A DNA stretch of 64,000 nt from Azophilus sp965199705 (GTDB taxonomy: Bacteria; Pseudomonadota; Gammaproteobacteria; Pseudomonadales; Azotimanducaceae): NCBI GenBank assembly GCA_965199705.1, contig OZ241359.1, positions 186,001 through 250,000 of the forward strand. The letters run 5' to 3'. Every line of letters starts with the position of its first letter. Within the stretch, counting starts at the first letter, position 1. The position numbers were made by a program, and so were the translations under genes. Below the pieces are notes generated by a model that saw nothing but the letters and a program-made list of their open reading frames with translations, made no database searches and had not been told where the DNA came from. Shown in pieces: positions 41,918-51,805 of this stretch.

Positions 41918-44087
41918 CTCCTGGTTTGTTTCTCGCCTGGCCGATCAGGCGAGGCGGGACGAGATCGCTGCCCCTTGGCACATTGATTCCCTGTGCCGCT
42001 TGCTGGAAGACTATCTGGCGCCGAATCAGGTGGAGTCGGTGCGCCGGGCGCACGCTTACGCGGAGAGCGCGCACGCCGGTCAGAGGCGCATGACCGGGCA
42101 TCCCTACATATCCCACCCGCTGGCCGTGGCGGCCATCCTGGCAGACATGCGTATGGACCATCAGACGTTGATGGCCGCCCTGCTGCACGATGTCATCGAG
42201 GATACGTCGGTCGCCAAGACCACCCTCGGCAACCGATTCGGCAAGGCAGTGGCAGAGCTGGTGGATGGCGTCTCCAAGCTATCGACCATCTTTCACAGCC
42301 GAGCCGAAGCACAGGCGGTCAACTTCCAGAAGATGACGCTGGCCATGGCCAAGGACATCCGGGTCATCATGGTCAAGATCGCCGACCGACTGCACAACAT
42401 GCGCACCATCGGCGTCCTGGCGCAGGAACAGCGGCGCAACATCGCCCGCGAAACGCTGGACTACTATGCCCCCATCGCAAACCGATTGGGTATGCGCAAC
42501 ATCAAGGTCGAGCTGGAAGATCTGGCCTTCGCCGCCCTCTATCCCTTGCGCGCTGACCGCATTGGCCGGGCGGTGGCAACCGCCCGAGGCCGGGGCCGGG
42601 CGCTGGTGAAGGAGATTCACGCTTCGCTGGAGACAGCGCTCGCAAACGACCGCATCACCGCCAGGGTCAGCAGCCGCGAAAAGCACCTGTATTCCATCTA
42701 CAAGAAGATGAAGTTGCAGCACAAGTCGTTCCGGGAAATCATGGACGTGTTCGGCTTCCGAATTGTGGTGGAGGAAGAAGATGCCTGTTATCGAACCCTG
42801 GGCGTGGTGCACAACCTCTACAAACCAGTCGCCGGCCGTTTCAAGGACTATGTCTCCATCCCCAAGATCAACGGCTACCAGTCACTGCACACCACTGTGT
42901 TCGGGATGCACGGCGTGCCGATGGAAGTGCAGATCCGAACCCGGCACATGGACGAGGTGGCCGACCATGGCATAGCTGGCCACTGGCTGTACAAGGCGCC
43001 CAAGGAAAAGACTCGCGGCAGTCAGCGTGCGCATCGCTGGGTGCAGGAAGTGGTGGAGTTGCAGCAACGGTCCGGCAATCCGCTGGAATTCATCGACAGC
43101 TTCAGAACGGACCTCTTCCCCGACGATGTGTATGTTTTTACCCCGAAGGGCCGTATCCTGGAACTGCCCAAAGGCGCAAGCCCAATCGACTTTGCCTATG
43201 CGGTGCATACAGACGTGGGCAACAACTGTATCGCCTGTCGCATCGACCGAGTGCTGGCGCCACTCTCCCAGCAACTGCAAAGCGGCCAGAGCGTCGAGAT
43301 CATCACCCGAGAAGACGGCTGTCCGAGCCCGGATTGGTTGAACTTTGCCGTCACCAGCAAGGCGCGTTCCAGCATTCGTCACGCCCTCAAGAAGAGGCAG
43401 CGGGCAGAGTCCATCCGCCTGGGTCGCAAGCTGTTGAATCGGTCCCTGGCGCACGCGGACACCAGAATCAACGACCTGGACTTCCGGCGCCTGCGGCGGG
43501 TGTTCAAGGAGTTCGGCGTGCGCCGACTCAACGAAATGCTGGAAGCCATCGGCATCGGCGAGTTGATGCCCTATGTGGTGGCGCAGAAATTGTTGGCGGT
43601 CGATAACCCCAACTTTCGCGGCGTGCCCATCGAACATGACGGCCCCGTGGCGATCCGCACTGGCGAAGGCCTGGTGATTTCTTGCAGCCGCTGCTGCGGC
43701 CCGGTGCCAGGCGACCCGATCATCGGCCACATGACGCCCGGCAAGGGGTTTGTCGTGCACATGGCCGGCTGCCGGAATCTCTCCAAGATCAAGCGGCAAA
43801 ACCCGGAGCAGGTGATTCCGGCGCGCTGGACACGCACCACGGACGGCGAGTTTCTGACGCCGTTGCGCATCGACATCAATCGCCGCAAGGGCGTCATCGC
43901 GGCGCTCGCCGCGGGTGTTGCCTCGGTGGATGCCGGTGTTGACGAGATCCATGTCACCGAGCGCAATGCCGAGCTCAGCACCGTTTCGGTGGTGGTCGGC
44001 GTGAACAACCGAACGCATCTGGCCAGAGTCATGCGCAAGCTGCGCACCCTGTCGCATGTGCAAGCCATGGCGCGGGGAGGCGCGTGA
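41859..44087 (+). CDS. spoT: Bifunctional (p)ppGpp synthetase/hydrolase
   Basis: SpoT/Rel makes and degrades the stringent-response alarmones. Domains in order: HD hydrolase (HPLAVAAI, LLHDVIEDT), synthetase (GREKHLYSIYKKM with Ser-Arg-Glu variation, YQSLHTTVFG), TGS (DVYVFTPKGRI) and C-terminal ACT. The start is uncertain. No ATG or GTG precedes the conserved region; TTG 41859 overlaps rpoZ by 59 bases, and E. coli SpoT aligns from about 41980, where only an ATT (41982) is available. The N-terminal 40 residues here may therefore not be translated. spoT is followed by recG, as in enterobacteria without the intervening trmH. Confidence 0.93.
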   Translation: MRSTKRRDTRDTGTKTKKTDSWFVSRLADQARRDEIAAPWHIDSLCRLLEDYLAPNQVESVRRAHAYAESAHAGQRRMTGHPYISHPLAVAAILADMRMDHQTLMAALLHDVIEDTSVAKTTLGNRFGKAVAELVDGVSKLSTIFHSRAEAQAVNFQKMTLAMAKDIRVIMVKIADRLHNMRTIGVLAQEQRRNIARETLDYYAPIANRLGMRNIKVELEDLAFAALYPLRADRIGRAVATARGRGRALVKEIHASLETALANDRITARVSSREKHLYSIYKKMKLQHKSFREIMDVFGFRIVVEEEDACYRTLGVVHNLYKPVAGRFKDYVSIPKINGYQSLHTTVFGMHGVPMEVQIRTRHMDEVADHGIAGHWLYKAPKEKTRGSQRAHRWVQEVVELQQRSGNPLEFIDSFRTDLFPDDVYVFTPKGRILELPKGASPIDFAYAVHTDVGNNCIACRIDRVLAPLSQQLQSGQSVEIITREDGCPSPDWLNFAVTSKARSSIRHALKKRQRAESIRLGRKLLNRSLAHADTRINDLDFRRLRRVFKEFGVRRLNEMLEAIGIGELMPYVVAQKLLAVDNPNFRGVPIEHDGPVAIRTGEGLVISCSRCCGPVPGDPIIGHMTPGKGFVVHMAGCRNLSKIKRQNPEQVIPARWTRTTDGEFLTPLRIDINRRKGVIAALAAGVASVDAGVDEIHVTERNAELSTVSVVVGVNNRTHLARVMRKLRTLSHVQAMARGGA

Positions 44088-44127
44088 TCGATCTGCGTTC
44101 GGAGGTCGAGCAAGCGCCCGGCCAGAG

Positions 44128-46155
44128 GTGACGCACACCAAAAGCTCCGCCACGTTCGGCGCCCGCCCGGTCACCGACCTGAAGGGGGTCGGCCCCGCCC
44201 TGAGCCAAGCGCTGGCAAGGCTGCATGTCAGCCGCCTGATCGATCTGCTCCTGCACCTGCCACTGCGCTACGAAGATCGCACCCGGATTCTGCCGATGCG
44301 AGACCTGACGCCCGGCCAGACCTGCCTGGTTCAGGGTCAGGTCACGGATAGCCGCATCAACCAGGGCCGCCAGCGTAGTTGGCTGGTCACCCTCTCCGAT
44401 GGCGCCGGCTCGCTGCGCCTGCGCTTCTTTCACTTTTCCAGAAACCAGGTGAACAACCTGAGCATCGGGCGTCATGTGCGCTGTTTCGGCGAAGTGCGAG
44501 CCGGATTCGGGATGCTGGAAATGGTGCATCCGGAGTATCAGGACCGGACCGAAGCGCAGACGCAGGTGGAAACCTGCCTCACGCCCGTTTACCCGGTTGC
44601 CCGTGGCGTCAATCAGAAGCGGCTGCGCGGGCTGATCGCGCAGACACTGGCGCTCGACTGGCCGGACGACGCGGCCCTGCCCTGGCCCGAGCTCCGCTGC
44701 CTGCATCAGCCGCCGGCGGACATCGGAGAAGAGAATCTGCTCCGCGCCAGCGAGCGCCTGGCCCGGGATGAACTGACCGCCTACTACCTGGTGATGCGCT
44801 TCAGGCAGAGCCAACGCCAGCAGCAGAAGGCACTGCCTCTGCCGCGAAGCCGGCAGCTGGGCCGGGAACTGCTTTCGCGACTCGGTTTCCGATTGACGAG
44901 CGCGCAACGGCGAGTGGTGCGCGAGGTGCTTCTTGACCTGGAGGCGTCTCGACCCATGCTGCGGCTGCTACAGGGTGACGTGGGCAGCGGCAAGACGGTG
45001 ATCGCGGCCTTTGCCGCCATTCGCGCAGCCGAGCAAGGCGCCCAGACGGCGCTGATGGCGCCCACCGAAATACTCGCGGAACAGCATTATTTGACTTTCT
45101 GCAATTGGTTGACGCCGCTTGGCGTCGAGGTGGTGTTGCTGAAGGCCGGACAGGCGGCGCCTGTTCGTCGGCAAGCGCTCTCGGCGCTGGCCAGTGGTGA
45201 AGGTCTGGTTGCCGTGGGCACACATGCGCTGTTTCAGGACGCGGCCGTGTTCCGCAACCTGGCCCTGACAATCGTCGATGAGCAGCATCGGTTCGGTGTG
45301 CATCAGCGCATGGCGCTGCGCGCCAAGGGCGTAACGCCGCATCAGCTCATCATGACCGCCACGCCCATCCCGCGCACCCTGACCATGGCCCTGTACGCGG
45401 ATATGGATGTTTCCTTGATAGACGAACTGCCGCCTGGCCGCCCGCCCGTGGACACCCGGCTGGCGCCCGCCAGACGACGGGATGAAGTGGTGGACTGGAT
45501 CGAAAGACGCCTGCGCAAGGGCGATCAGGCGTATTGGGTATGCACGCTGATCGAGGAGTCCGAGCAGGTTGACGCTGAGGCTGCCGAGGCGGTTTGCGAG
45601 CGGCTTCAGGGCCGGTTGCGCGAACATGCGGTCGGACTGATCCACGGTCGCCTGTCCGGGGATGACAAGGCGCAGGTGATGGCGGCGTTTCAAGCGGGGG
45701 ACATTCGCCTGCTTGTGGCGACCACCGTGGTCGAAGTGGGCGTTGACGTGCCTGGCGCCACACTGATGGTGATTGAAAACCCGGAGCGTCTGGGGCTGGC
45801 GCAGCTACATCAGTTGCGCGGGCGCATCGGCCGCGGCAGCCGCAAGAGCTATTGCCTGCTGCTGTACGGAGAGGAAATCGGGGCAGTTGGACGAAAACGG
45901 CTGCAAGTGATCGCCGAGAGCCGGGACGGGTTCTACATCGCCGAGCAGGACCTGGCCCTGCGCGGCCCAGGCGAGGTCATGGGCGTGCGGCAAACCGGCG
46001 ATGCGCGTTTCCGCATCGCGGACCCGCGCCAGCATGGCCACCTGGTGCCGGAGGTAATCGAGGCCGGCAAGCAGCTACTGCAAACAGCACCGGATCAGGC
46101 AGACGCGCTCCGTCTCCTGTGGACCGGCGCCGATGGCGGAACCGCTACTGTCTAG
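44128..46155 (+). CDS. recG: ATP-dependent DNA helicase RecG
   Basis: RecG (675 aa) remodels stalled forks and Holliday junctions. The wedge domain opens the protein (LKGVGPALSQALARLHV), then SF2 helicase motifs: Walker A LLQGDVGSGKT, the DEQH box in IVDEQHRFGVHQ, TATPIPRTL, TTVVEVGVDVP and the TRG-like C-terminal region QLHQLRGRIGRG. The GTG at 44128 fits the normal N-terminus better than the ATG at 44056, which adds an unlikely Arg-rich leader. spoT ends 40 bases before. Confidence 0.95.
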   Translation: MTHTKSSATFGARPVTDLKGVGPALSQALARLHVSRLIDLLLHLPLRYEDRTRILPMRDLTPGQTCLVQGQVTDSRINQGRQRSWLVTLSDGAGSLRLRFFHFSRNQVNNLSIGRHVRCFGEVRAGFGMLEMVHPEYQDRTEAQTQVETCLTPVYPVARGVNQKRLRGLIAQTLALDWPDDAALPWPELRCLHQPPADIGEENLLRASERLARDELTAYYLVMRFRQSQRQQQKALPLPRSRQLGRELLSRLGFRLTSAQRRVVREVLLDLEASRPMLRLLQGDVGSGKTVIAAFAAIRAAEQGAQTALMAPTEILAEQHYLTFCNWLTPLGVEVVLLKAGQAAPVRRQALSALASGEGLVAVGTHALFQDAAVFRNLALTIVDEQHRFGVHQRMALRAKGVTPHQLIMTATPIPRTLTMALYADMDVSLIDELPPGRPPVDTRLAPARRRDEVVDWIERRLRKGDQAYWVCTLIEESEQVDAEAAEAVCERLQGRLREHAVGLIHGRLSGDDKAQVMAAFQAGDIRLLVATTVVEVGVDVPGATLMVIENPERLGLAQLHQLRGRIGRGSRKSYCLLLYGEEIGAVGRKRLQVIAESRDGFYIAEQDLALRGPGEVMGVRQTGDARFRIADPRQHGHLVPEVIEAGKQLLQTAPDQADALRLLWTGADGGTATV

Positions 46156-46200
46156 CCAAATATCGCCCCGGCGGGCCAGCACGGACTCAGGAAACAGCGT

Positions 46201-47487
46201 TCAGTCAGCCTGTCGGGCGTCGCTTTCGATGATGCGTCCCGCGTCAGGATTCCGGAAAACTTCCATATCCAGCTTGCCTTCGCTGCGCGCCACGGTGGTG
46301 GCCACCATGCCGTCTCCGGTGACGTTGACAGAGGTGCGCATCATGTCCAGCAGTCGGTCCACGCCGATGATCAGGGCGATGCCCTCCACCGGCAAGCCCA
46401 CCTGAGTGAGCACCATCGTCAACGTAATCAGGCCAACGCCGGGCACCGCTGCGGTGCCAACCGACGCCAGCGTGGCCGTCAGGATGACCATCAGGTAGTC
46501 CGCCAGCGTCAGGTCAATGGCATAGAACTGGGCGATGAAGACAGTGGCGACACCCTGCATGATGGCTGTGCCATCCATGTTGATGGTGGCCCCGAGCGGC
46601 ACGGCAAAGGCAGCCACCTCGTTCTTCACGCCGACCCGATGCTCGACCGTGCGCAGGGTTACCGGCAAGGTCGCGCCGCTTGACGCAGTGCTGAACGCCA
46701 CCAGTATCGGTTCGCGCATCTTGGCCAGAAAACGCAGCGGCGACACCCGCCCGAGCAGCAGCAAAAGCAGCGGATAGACAACGACGGCATGCAGGATCAG
46801 GGTGCCGGCCACGTTCAGAAAGTAGCCGAGCAACTTGAAAATCTCGCCCAGACCGATGCTGGCAAAGAGCGTGGCCATCAGGCAAAAAACGCCGTAGGGG
46901 GCGAGTTGTATCAGCAGGGTGATCAACCGCATCAGCACCTGGTTGACGTCATCGAAGACAGCGCGAATCCGTTGCCCGGCAGCGCCGGTTCCGGCCAGGG
47001 CAATGCCGAGCAGCAGGGCGAAGACAATCACCTGCAACATCCGGCCTTCCGCCATGGCGGCAATCGGGTTGGTGGGAAAGATATTGACCAGCGTGTCCTT
47101 GACGCTGGGGGCCGGGCGCGGTTCATACGACACCGTCACCGACGGACCTTCGGCGCCAACGCCTGGCTGGAAGAGCAGCGCCGTGGTCAGGGCGAGCGTA
47201 ACGGCAAGGCCGGTCGTGAGCAGGTAGAGCCCCAGGGTCTTGCCGCCGAGTCGCCCCATGTTGGCGCTCGCGCCAAGGCGGGCAGCGCCGCACACCAGCG
47301 ACACAAACACCAAGGGCACCACCATCAGCTTCAGGCTGGCGATGAATATCTGACCGCCGACGTCCAGCAGGCCATTCACCAACCAACCGAGAATCCAGCC
47401 GTCCGGCGCCGGCGCCAGTTGCTGAACCGAGACGCCAAGCAGTAGCCCGGCGCCCATGCCGATGAGAATTCTGGCCGTCAGGTTCAT
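46201..47487 (-). CDS. Dicarboxylate/amino-acid:cation symporter (DAACS family)
   Basis: The 428-residue membrane protein belongs to the glutamate/aspartate/C4-dicarboxylate symporter family. Hallmarks are the Ser-rich re-entrant loop AFSTASSGATLPVTL, the NMDGTAIMQGV segment (GTA-type substrate site), and the late SVGTAAVPGVGLITLTMVL. Eight membrane helices and two re-entrant hairpins are predicted. GltP, DctA or SstT cannot be told apart by eye. It is convergent with recG and followed on its 5' side by the rubredoxin gene. Confidence 0.92.
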   Translation of the reverse strand: MNLTARILIGMGAGLLLGVSVQQLAPAPDGWILGWLVNGLLDVGGQIFIASLKLMVVPLVFVSLVCGAARLGASANMGRLGGKTLGLYLLTTGLAVTLALTTALLFQPGVGAEGPSVTVSYEPRPAPSVKDTLVNIFPTNPIAAMAEGRMLQVIVFALLLGIALAGTGAAGQRIRAVFDDVNQVLMRLITLLIQLAPYGVFCLMATLFASIGLGEIFKLLGYFLNVAGTLILHAVVVYPLLLLLLGRVSPLRFLAKMREPILVAFSTASSGATLPVTLRTVEHRVGVKNEVAAFAVPLGATINMDGTAIMQGVATVFIAQFYAIDLTLADYLMVILTATLASVGTAAVPGVGLITLTMVLTQVGLPVEGIALIIGVDRLLDMMRTSVNVTGDGMVATTVARSEGKLDMEVFRNPDAGRIIESDARQAD

Positions 47488-47512
47488 GCTCGGCTACTCC
47501 ACAGCGCCCGGC

Positions 47513-47680
47513 TCAACCGACCTCGATCATCTCGAAGTCTTCCTTGCCGACGCCACACTCGGGGCACACAAAGTCTTCGTCCACGTCTTCCCAACGCGTG
47601 CCGGGGGCGATGCCCTCCTCCTCGAAACCCTCGGCCTCATCGTAGATCCATCCACAAACGATACACTGCCACTTCTTCAT
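47513..47680 (-). CDS. Rubredoxin
   Basis: A 55-residue protein with the two CxxC knuckles (CIVCGWIYDEAEG and CPECGVGKEDFE), the iron-binding site of rubredoxins, plus the expected Trp and the FVCPECG arrangement. It shuttles electrons, for example to alkane hydroxylases or peroxide reduction. It lies 25 bases upstream of the symporter on the minus strand; no functional partner such as rubredoxin reductase is nearby. Confidence 0.95.
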   Translation of the reverse strand: MKKWQCIVCGWIYDEAEGFEEEGIAPGTRWEDVDEDFVCPECGVGKEDFEMIEVG

Positions 47681-47786
47681 GCGCGCACCGTACCCTCTCT
47701 GCTTGGAGTAAACTGCCTACGCTAGCCGCAGGCCGGCAAAAAAGCAACGAACCGGGAGCACAAACGTCAGCCACCTGCTGCCATGG

Positions 47787-48617
47787 ATGCAATTGATGCG
47801 TCTCGATCGCCCGGTTGGCGTTCTGTTGCTGCTCTGGCCTACATTGGCCGCCCTCTGGCTGGCGGCGGGTGGGACGCCGCCGGCGCCTCTGATTGCCGTA
47901 TTCACGGCCGGCGTTCTGCTGATGCGCAGTGCTGGCTGCGTCGTCAACGATCTGGCGGACCGACGCTTCGACGGACAGGTGGCGCGCACGCGCAATCGGC
48001 CTCTGGCCACAGGCGCCATCCTGCCCTGGCAGGCGTTCTGCCTGTTTGCGGCGCTCTGCCTGCTGGCGCTGATGCTGTTGATCTGGCTGAACCCACTGGC
48101 ACGCTGGCTGGCCGTGCCGGGATTGCTCATCGCCGTGCTCTACCCGTTCAGCAAACGCTGGACGCAGATGCCACAAGGCTTGCTCGGGGTGGCGTTCAGC
48201 TGGGGCATCATCATGGCCTTCGCGGCGGTTACGGAGACCTTGCCAGCGATCGCGTGGCTGTATTTTTCGGCAAGCCTGCTGTGGATTGTGGCGTATGACA
48301 CCCTGTACGCGATGGTGGATCGAGCAGACGACCTCAAGGCCGGCGTCAAGAGCGCCGCCATCCTGTTCGGAAGGGCTGACCGGCTCGCGGTCGGCATCCT
48401 TCAGGGCCTTGCCCTGGCGGGATTCGCGCTGGTGGGCGTCAACCAGGGTTATGGCGCGCTCTATGCAAGCGCGCTTGGCGTCATGGCGGCGCTCCTGGTC
48501 TATCAGCAGATACTGATCCGTGAACGGGACCAGGACCGGTGCTTCGCGGCTTTCCGCAACAATGTCTGGGTCGGCTTTGCGCTCTTTGCCGGCATGGTGC
48601 TGGAGACCGGTGCATGA
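47787..48617 (+). CDS. ubiA: 4-hydroxybenzoate polyprenyltransferase
   Basis: UbiA attaches the polyprenyl chain to 4-hydroxybenzoate in ubiquinone synthesis. The 276-residue protein has about nine membrane helices and both Asp-rich motifs: NDLADRRFDGQVARTRNRP and DTLYAMVDRADDLKAGVKS. The ATG at 47787 is inside the family's usual N-terminal region, so a non-standard upstream start cannot be excluded. Its last four bases overlap dctQ. Confidence 0.93.
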   Translation: MQLMRLDRPVGVLLLLWPTLAALWLAAGGTPPAPLIAVFTAGVLLMRSAGCVVNDLADRRFDGQVARTRNRPLATGAILPWQAFCLFAALCLLALMLLIWLNPLARWLAVPGLLIAVLYPFSKRWTQMPQGLLGVAFSWGIIMAFAAVTETLPAIAWLYFSASLLWIVAYDTLYAMVDRADDLKAGVKSAAILFGRADRLAVGILQGLALAGFALVGVNQGYGALYASALGVMAALLVYQQILIRERDQDRCFAAFRNNVWVGFALFAGMVLETGA

Positions 48618-49135
48618 TTGCCCGGCTGAGCTGCTGGATCGACCGGGTGAACGGCGCGCTTGGCCGGGCTGTCGCCTGGCTGACACTGCTGATGGTGCTG
48701 GCGACGGCAACCGTCGTGCTGATGCGCTACCTGTTTCAGATCAACACCCTCCTGATTCAGGAGACGGTGATCTATCTGCACGCGCTGGTATTGGCGCATG
48801 GCATCGCCTATACCCTCAAGGCTCAGGGTCATGTTCGAGTGGACATTCTCTATCTGTGCATGAGCGAGCGGCGAAGGGCCCTGCTGGACGGTTTCGGCCA
48901 TCTCTTGCTGGCGCTTCCCGTCGCCATCCTGATCGGCGTGATCTCTTTGCCCTATGTGATGGCTTCCTGGCGGGTTCTGGAATCCTCGTCCGAGGTGGGC
49001 GGCCTGCCAGCCGTGTTCCTTCTCAAGAGCCTGATACCGGTGCTCGCGCTCCTTCTGGGCCTTCAGGCGATATCCGAGGCGGCCAAGGCCATGGGCAATC
49101 TGCCGAGTGCGCATGAAGGCCCGCCGGACAACTGA
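48614..49135 (+). CDS. dctQ: TRAP transporter small permease (DctQ)
   Basis: The 173-residue protein has four hydrophobic segments and the TRAP DctQ pattern, including the LLIQETVIYLHALVLAHGIAYTLKAQGHVRVDI stretch with the conserved RVD. The small subunit couples the solute-binding protein to the large permease in secondary uptake of organic acids. The start overlaps the ubiA stop (ATGA). The binding protein is not adjacent: it is on the other strand about 10 kb downstream. Confidence 0.9.
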   Translation: MIARLSCWIDRVNGALGRAVAWLTLLMVLATATVVLMRYLFQINTLLIQETVIYLHALVLAHGIAYTLKAQGHVRVDILYLCMSERRRALLDGFGHLLLALPVAILIGVISLPYVMASWRVLESSSEVGGLPAVFLLKSLIPVLALLLGLQAISEAAKAMGNLPSAHEGPPDN

Positions 49136-49159
49136 CCCCCTCGCCTGAGCTCGAACAAG

Positions 49160-50551
49160 GTGGAAGCCCTGCTGCCTGCGCTGCTGTTCCTGATGGTGTT
49201 CGCCATGCTGCTGCTTGGCTCGCCGGTTGCCGTCACGCTGGCCGGGTCGGCGCTGCTCTTCGCCCTGGCAGCTGCCCTCGGCGGCTGGTTCGATCTCAAC
49301 GACTTCGGCTATCTGCCAGGGCGCCTGTACGGCATCCTGACCAACCAGACGCTGCTGGCTGTGCCGCTGTTCGTCTTCATGGGGGTGACGCTGGAGAAAA
49401 CCCGCATCGCCCGCGACCTGCTGGATGCCTTGAGCGACCTGCTTGGCGGCTTGCCGGGCGGTCTTGGGCTGGGGGTGATCCTGATGGGCGCGCTGATGGC
49501 GGCGAGCACCGGCATCGTCGGCGCCACCGTGGTGACGCTCGGATTGATGGCTTTGCCGAATCTGCTGCGCCAGGGCTACGATCCGAAATTGGCGACAGGC
49601 ATCATCAGCGCCACTGGCACGCTGGGCCAGATCATCCCGCCGTCCATCTGCCTGGTGCTGCTCGGCGACGTCCTGTCAAACGCCTACAGTCAGGCGCAGC
49701 TTTCGCAGGGCATATTCGCACCGGAAACCGTCTCGGTGCGGGATCTGTTCCTCGGCGCCATCGCGCCGGGGCTGGTTCTGGTAGCGCTCTATGTCCTGTA
49801 CCTGCTGATCGTCGCCTGGTTGCAGCCACAGCGCGCGCCGCGCACGCCATCGGGCGCCGAGGCCGGCGGCCAGGCTGCGGCCAAAAGCCCCTCGTCAAGC
49901 CGCCTGATCCGGGCGCTGCTGGCGCCGATGGGCCTGATCCTGGCGGTGCTTGGCAGCATTCTTGCCGGCTTTGCCACACCCACCGAAGCAGCCGCCGTTG
50001 GCGCCGTCGGCACACTGGGATTGGCGGCGATCAATCGCGTGCTGGGAATCGGCTTGCTGCGAGAGGTTTGTCTGTCCACCCTGAAGACCACATCGATGGT
50101 GTTCTTCATCCTCATCGGCGCCTCGGTGTTTTCCCTGGTGTTTCGAGGACTGGGTGGCGATGCAGTGGTGCAGGGCCTGTTCGATGGCTTTCCTGGCGGC
50201 GCGCTTGGCGCGCTGGCCGCGGTCATGGCGGTCGTGTTCCTGCTCGGCTTCGTGCTTGACTTCATCGAGATCACCTATGTGGTGTTGCCAGTGGTCGGCC
50301 CTGGTCTGCTGGCGCTGGGCCTTGATCCGGTCTGGCTCGGCATTCTCATCGCCGTGAACCTGCAAACCTCCTTTCTTACCCCACCCTTCGGCTTTGCCCT
50401 GTTCTACCTGCGCGGCGTCACGCCCGAACAGGTGCCCACCAGCGCCCTGTATCGGGGCGTTCTGCCCTTTGTGGCCTTGCAGATTGCGCTGCTTGGATTG
50501 CTGTTCTGGATGCCGCAACTCGCCACCTGGCTCCCCGATGCGCTATCTTGA
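49160..50551 (+). CDS. dctM: TRAP transporter large permease (DctM)
   Basis: The 463-residue protein (GTG start) has around 12 membrane helices and the DctM signature TGIVGATVVTLGLMALPNLLRQGYDPKLATGIISATGTLGQIIPPSI. It forms the transport channel of a tripartite ATP-independent periplasmic transporter with DctQ. It is followed after 30 bases by an amidohydrolase gene. A mannitol-, sialate- or keto-acid-type substrate cannot be told apart. Confidence 0.92.
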   Translation: MEALLPALLFLMVFAMLLLGSPVAVTLAGSALLFALAAALGGWFDLNDFGYLPGRLYGILTNQTLLAVPLFVFMGVTLEKTRIARDLLDALSDLLGGLPGGLGLGVILMGALMAASTGIVGATVVTLGLMALPNLLRQGYDPKLATGIISATGTLGQIIPPSICLVLLGDVLSNAYSQAQLSQGIFAPETVSVRDLFLGAIAPGLVLVALYVLYLLIVAWLQPQRAPRTPSGAEAGGQAAAKSPSSSRLIRALLAPMGLILAVLGSILAGFATPTEAAAVGAVGTLGLAAINRVLGIGLLREVCLSTLKTTSMVFFILIGASVFSLVFRGLGGDAVVQGLFDGFPGGALGALAAVMAVVFLLGFVLDFIEITYVVLPVVGPGLLALGLDPVWLGILIAVNLQTSFLTPPFGFALFYLRGVTPEQVPTSALYRGVLPFVALQIALLGLLFWMPQLATWLPDALS

Positions 50552-50581
50552 CGCCCTCTTTGCCGGCCAGGGAAACCGCGC

Positions 50582-51766
50582 ATGTCGGTGACGCTGCTGA
50601 CTGGTCTTCGGATCTGGGATGGCGATGACCTGGCGCCGGACGCCGACGCCTTGCGGCTTGCCAATGGCGGCATCACGGATCTCGGCCCAACCGAAGATCT
50701 GCGCCGCCTGCCGCACGACCAGGCCATTGCCTGCGACGGCCTGACAGCGTTGCCCGGCTTGTGTGATGCCCACGTGCACCTGGAACTCGATCCCAACGAC
50801 AAGGCGCCGCCAACTGGCCGACGCAGCCGGGATCTGTTGCCGGAAATGGCCGAACGCGCCCTTGCCATGGCCCGGGCTGGCATCACCACGGCGCGGGACC
50901 TCGGCGGTGGCGCCTGGCGGGAACTGGCGCTGCGCGACCGAATCAACCGGGGCGCGCTACCGGGGCCAAGGTTGCTTTGCGCCGGTCAACCCATCACCAG
51001 CCCCGGCGGTCATTGTCATTTCTGGGGTGGCGAAGCCGGCACGCCAGAGGCAGCGGAGACAGTACTGTTGCGTCAGGTTCGGCGGCGCGTCGATCTCATC
51101 AAGGTGATGGCGACGGGCGGGCGCATGACCCGAGGCAGCAATCCGCAGCAAGCCCAGTTCGACGGACCGACGCTCACGCGCATCGTCGAACTGGCGGCTG
51201 CCCACGATCGGCATGTAGCGGCCCACTGCCACGGCACGGAAGGCATCCGACTGGCAGTCGAAGCCGGCGTACACACCATCGAACACTGTTCCTGGGTTGG
51301 CCCTGAAGGCTGGGGAAGCGACTATCGGCCGGAGATCAGCGCCAATATGGCCGCTCGCGGCGCCTGGGTATCCCCGACCATAAGCCGCGGCTGGCGGCGC
51401 TTTCTTGACCAACCGGACTCCGCCACCCTCGCCCGATTGCAATCGGCATTCGCGGACATGCGCACGCAGGGGGTTCGCATGATTGCCTCCACCGACGCCG
51501 GCATTCCCGGCGTCTTCCATCATCATCTGGGTGAGGCGTTGCCCGTATTCGCCGCCATTGCCGGCTTGACTCCGGCAGAAGCGCTGCGAGCCGCCACGTC
51601 CGCCGCCGCCGATGCGCTGGGACTTGCCGCTGTGACCGGCCACCTGGCGCCGGGCCTGTCGGCGGATATCGTGCTGGTGGACGGAGACCCGCTCACCGAT
51701 CTCGGCGTGCTGGCCAACCCGGCCGCCGTCTGGGCGCGTGGCGTCGCGGTCAGGGAGTTGGCTTGA
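50582..51766 (+). CDS. Amidohydrolase-family metal-dependent hydrolase
   Basis: The 394-residue protein is a binuclear amidohydrolase. The N-terminal GLCDAHVHLEL gives the HxH pair, then the Lys of LIKVMATGG (bridging position), HCHG and the catalytic Asp in ASTDAGIPG. It resembles imidazolonepropionase/Xaa-Pro dipeptidase-like hydrolases of this superfamily. The tight spacing to the TRAP genes suggests it acts on an imported substrate, but none is identifiable. Confidence 0.85.
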   Translation: MSVTLLTGLRIWDGDDLAPDADALRLANGGITDLGPTEDLRRLPHDQAIACDGLTALPGLCDAHVHLELDPNDKAPPTGRRSRDLLPEMAERALAMARAGITTARDLGGGAWRELALRDRINRGALPGPRLLCAGQPITSPGGHCHFWGGEAGTPEAAETVLLRQVRRRVDLIKVMATGGRMTRGSNPQQAQFDGPTLTRIVELAAAHDRHVAAHCHGTEGIRLAVEAGVHTIEHCSWVGPEGWGSDYRPEISANMAARGAWVSPTISRGWRRFLDQPDSATLARLQSAFADMRTQGVRMIASTDAGIPGVFHHHLGEALPVFAAIAGLTPAEALRAATSAAADALGLAAVTGHLAPGLSADIVLVDGDPLTDLGVLANPAAVWARGVAVRELA

Positions 51767-51805
51767 GGGCGGCGGGTGGGCTTCGGTATCTGAACGAAAC
51801 GTCGG

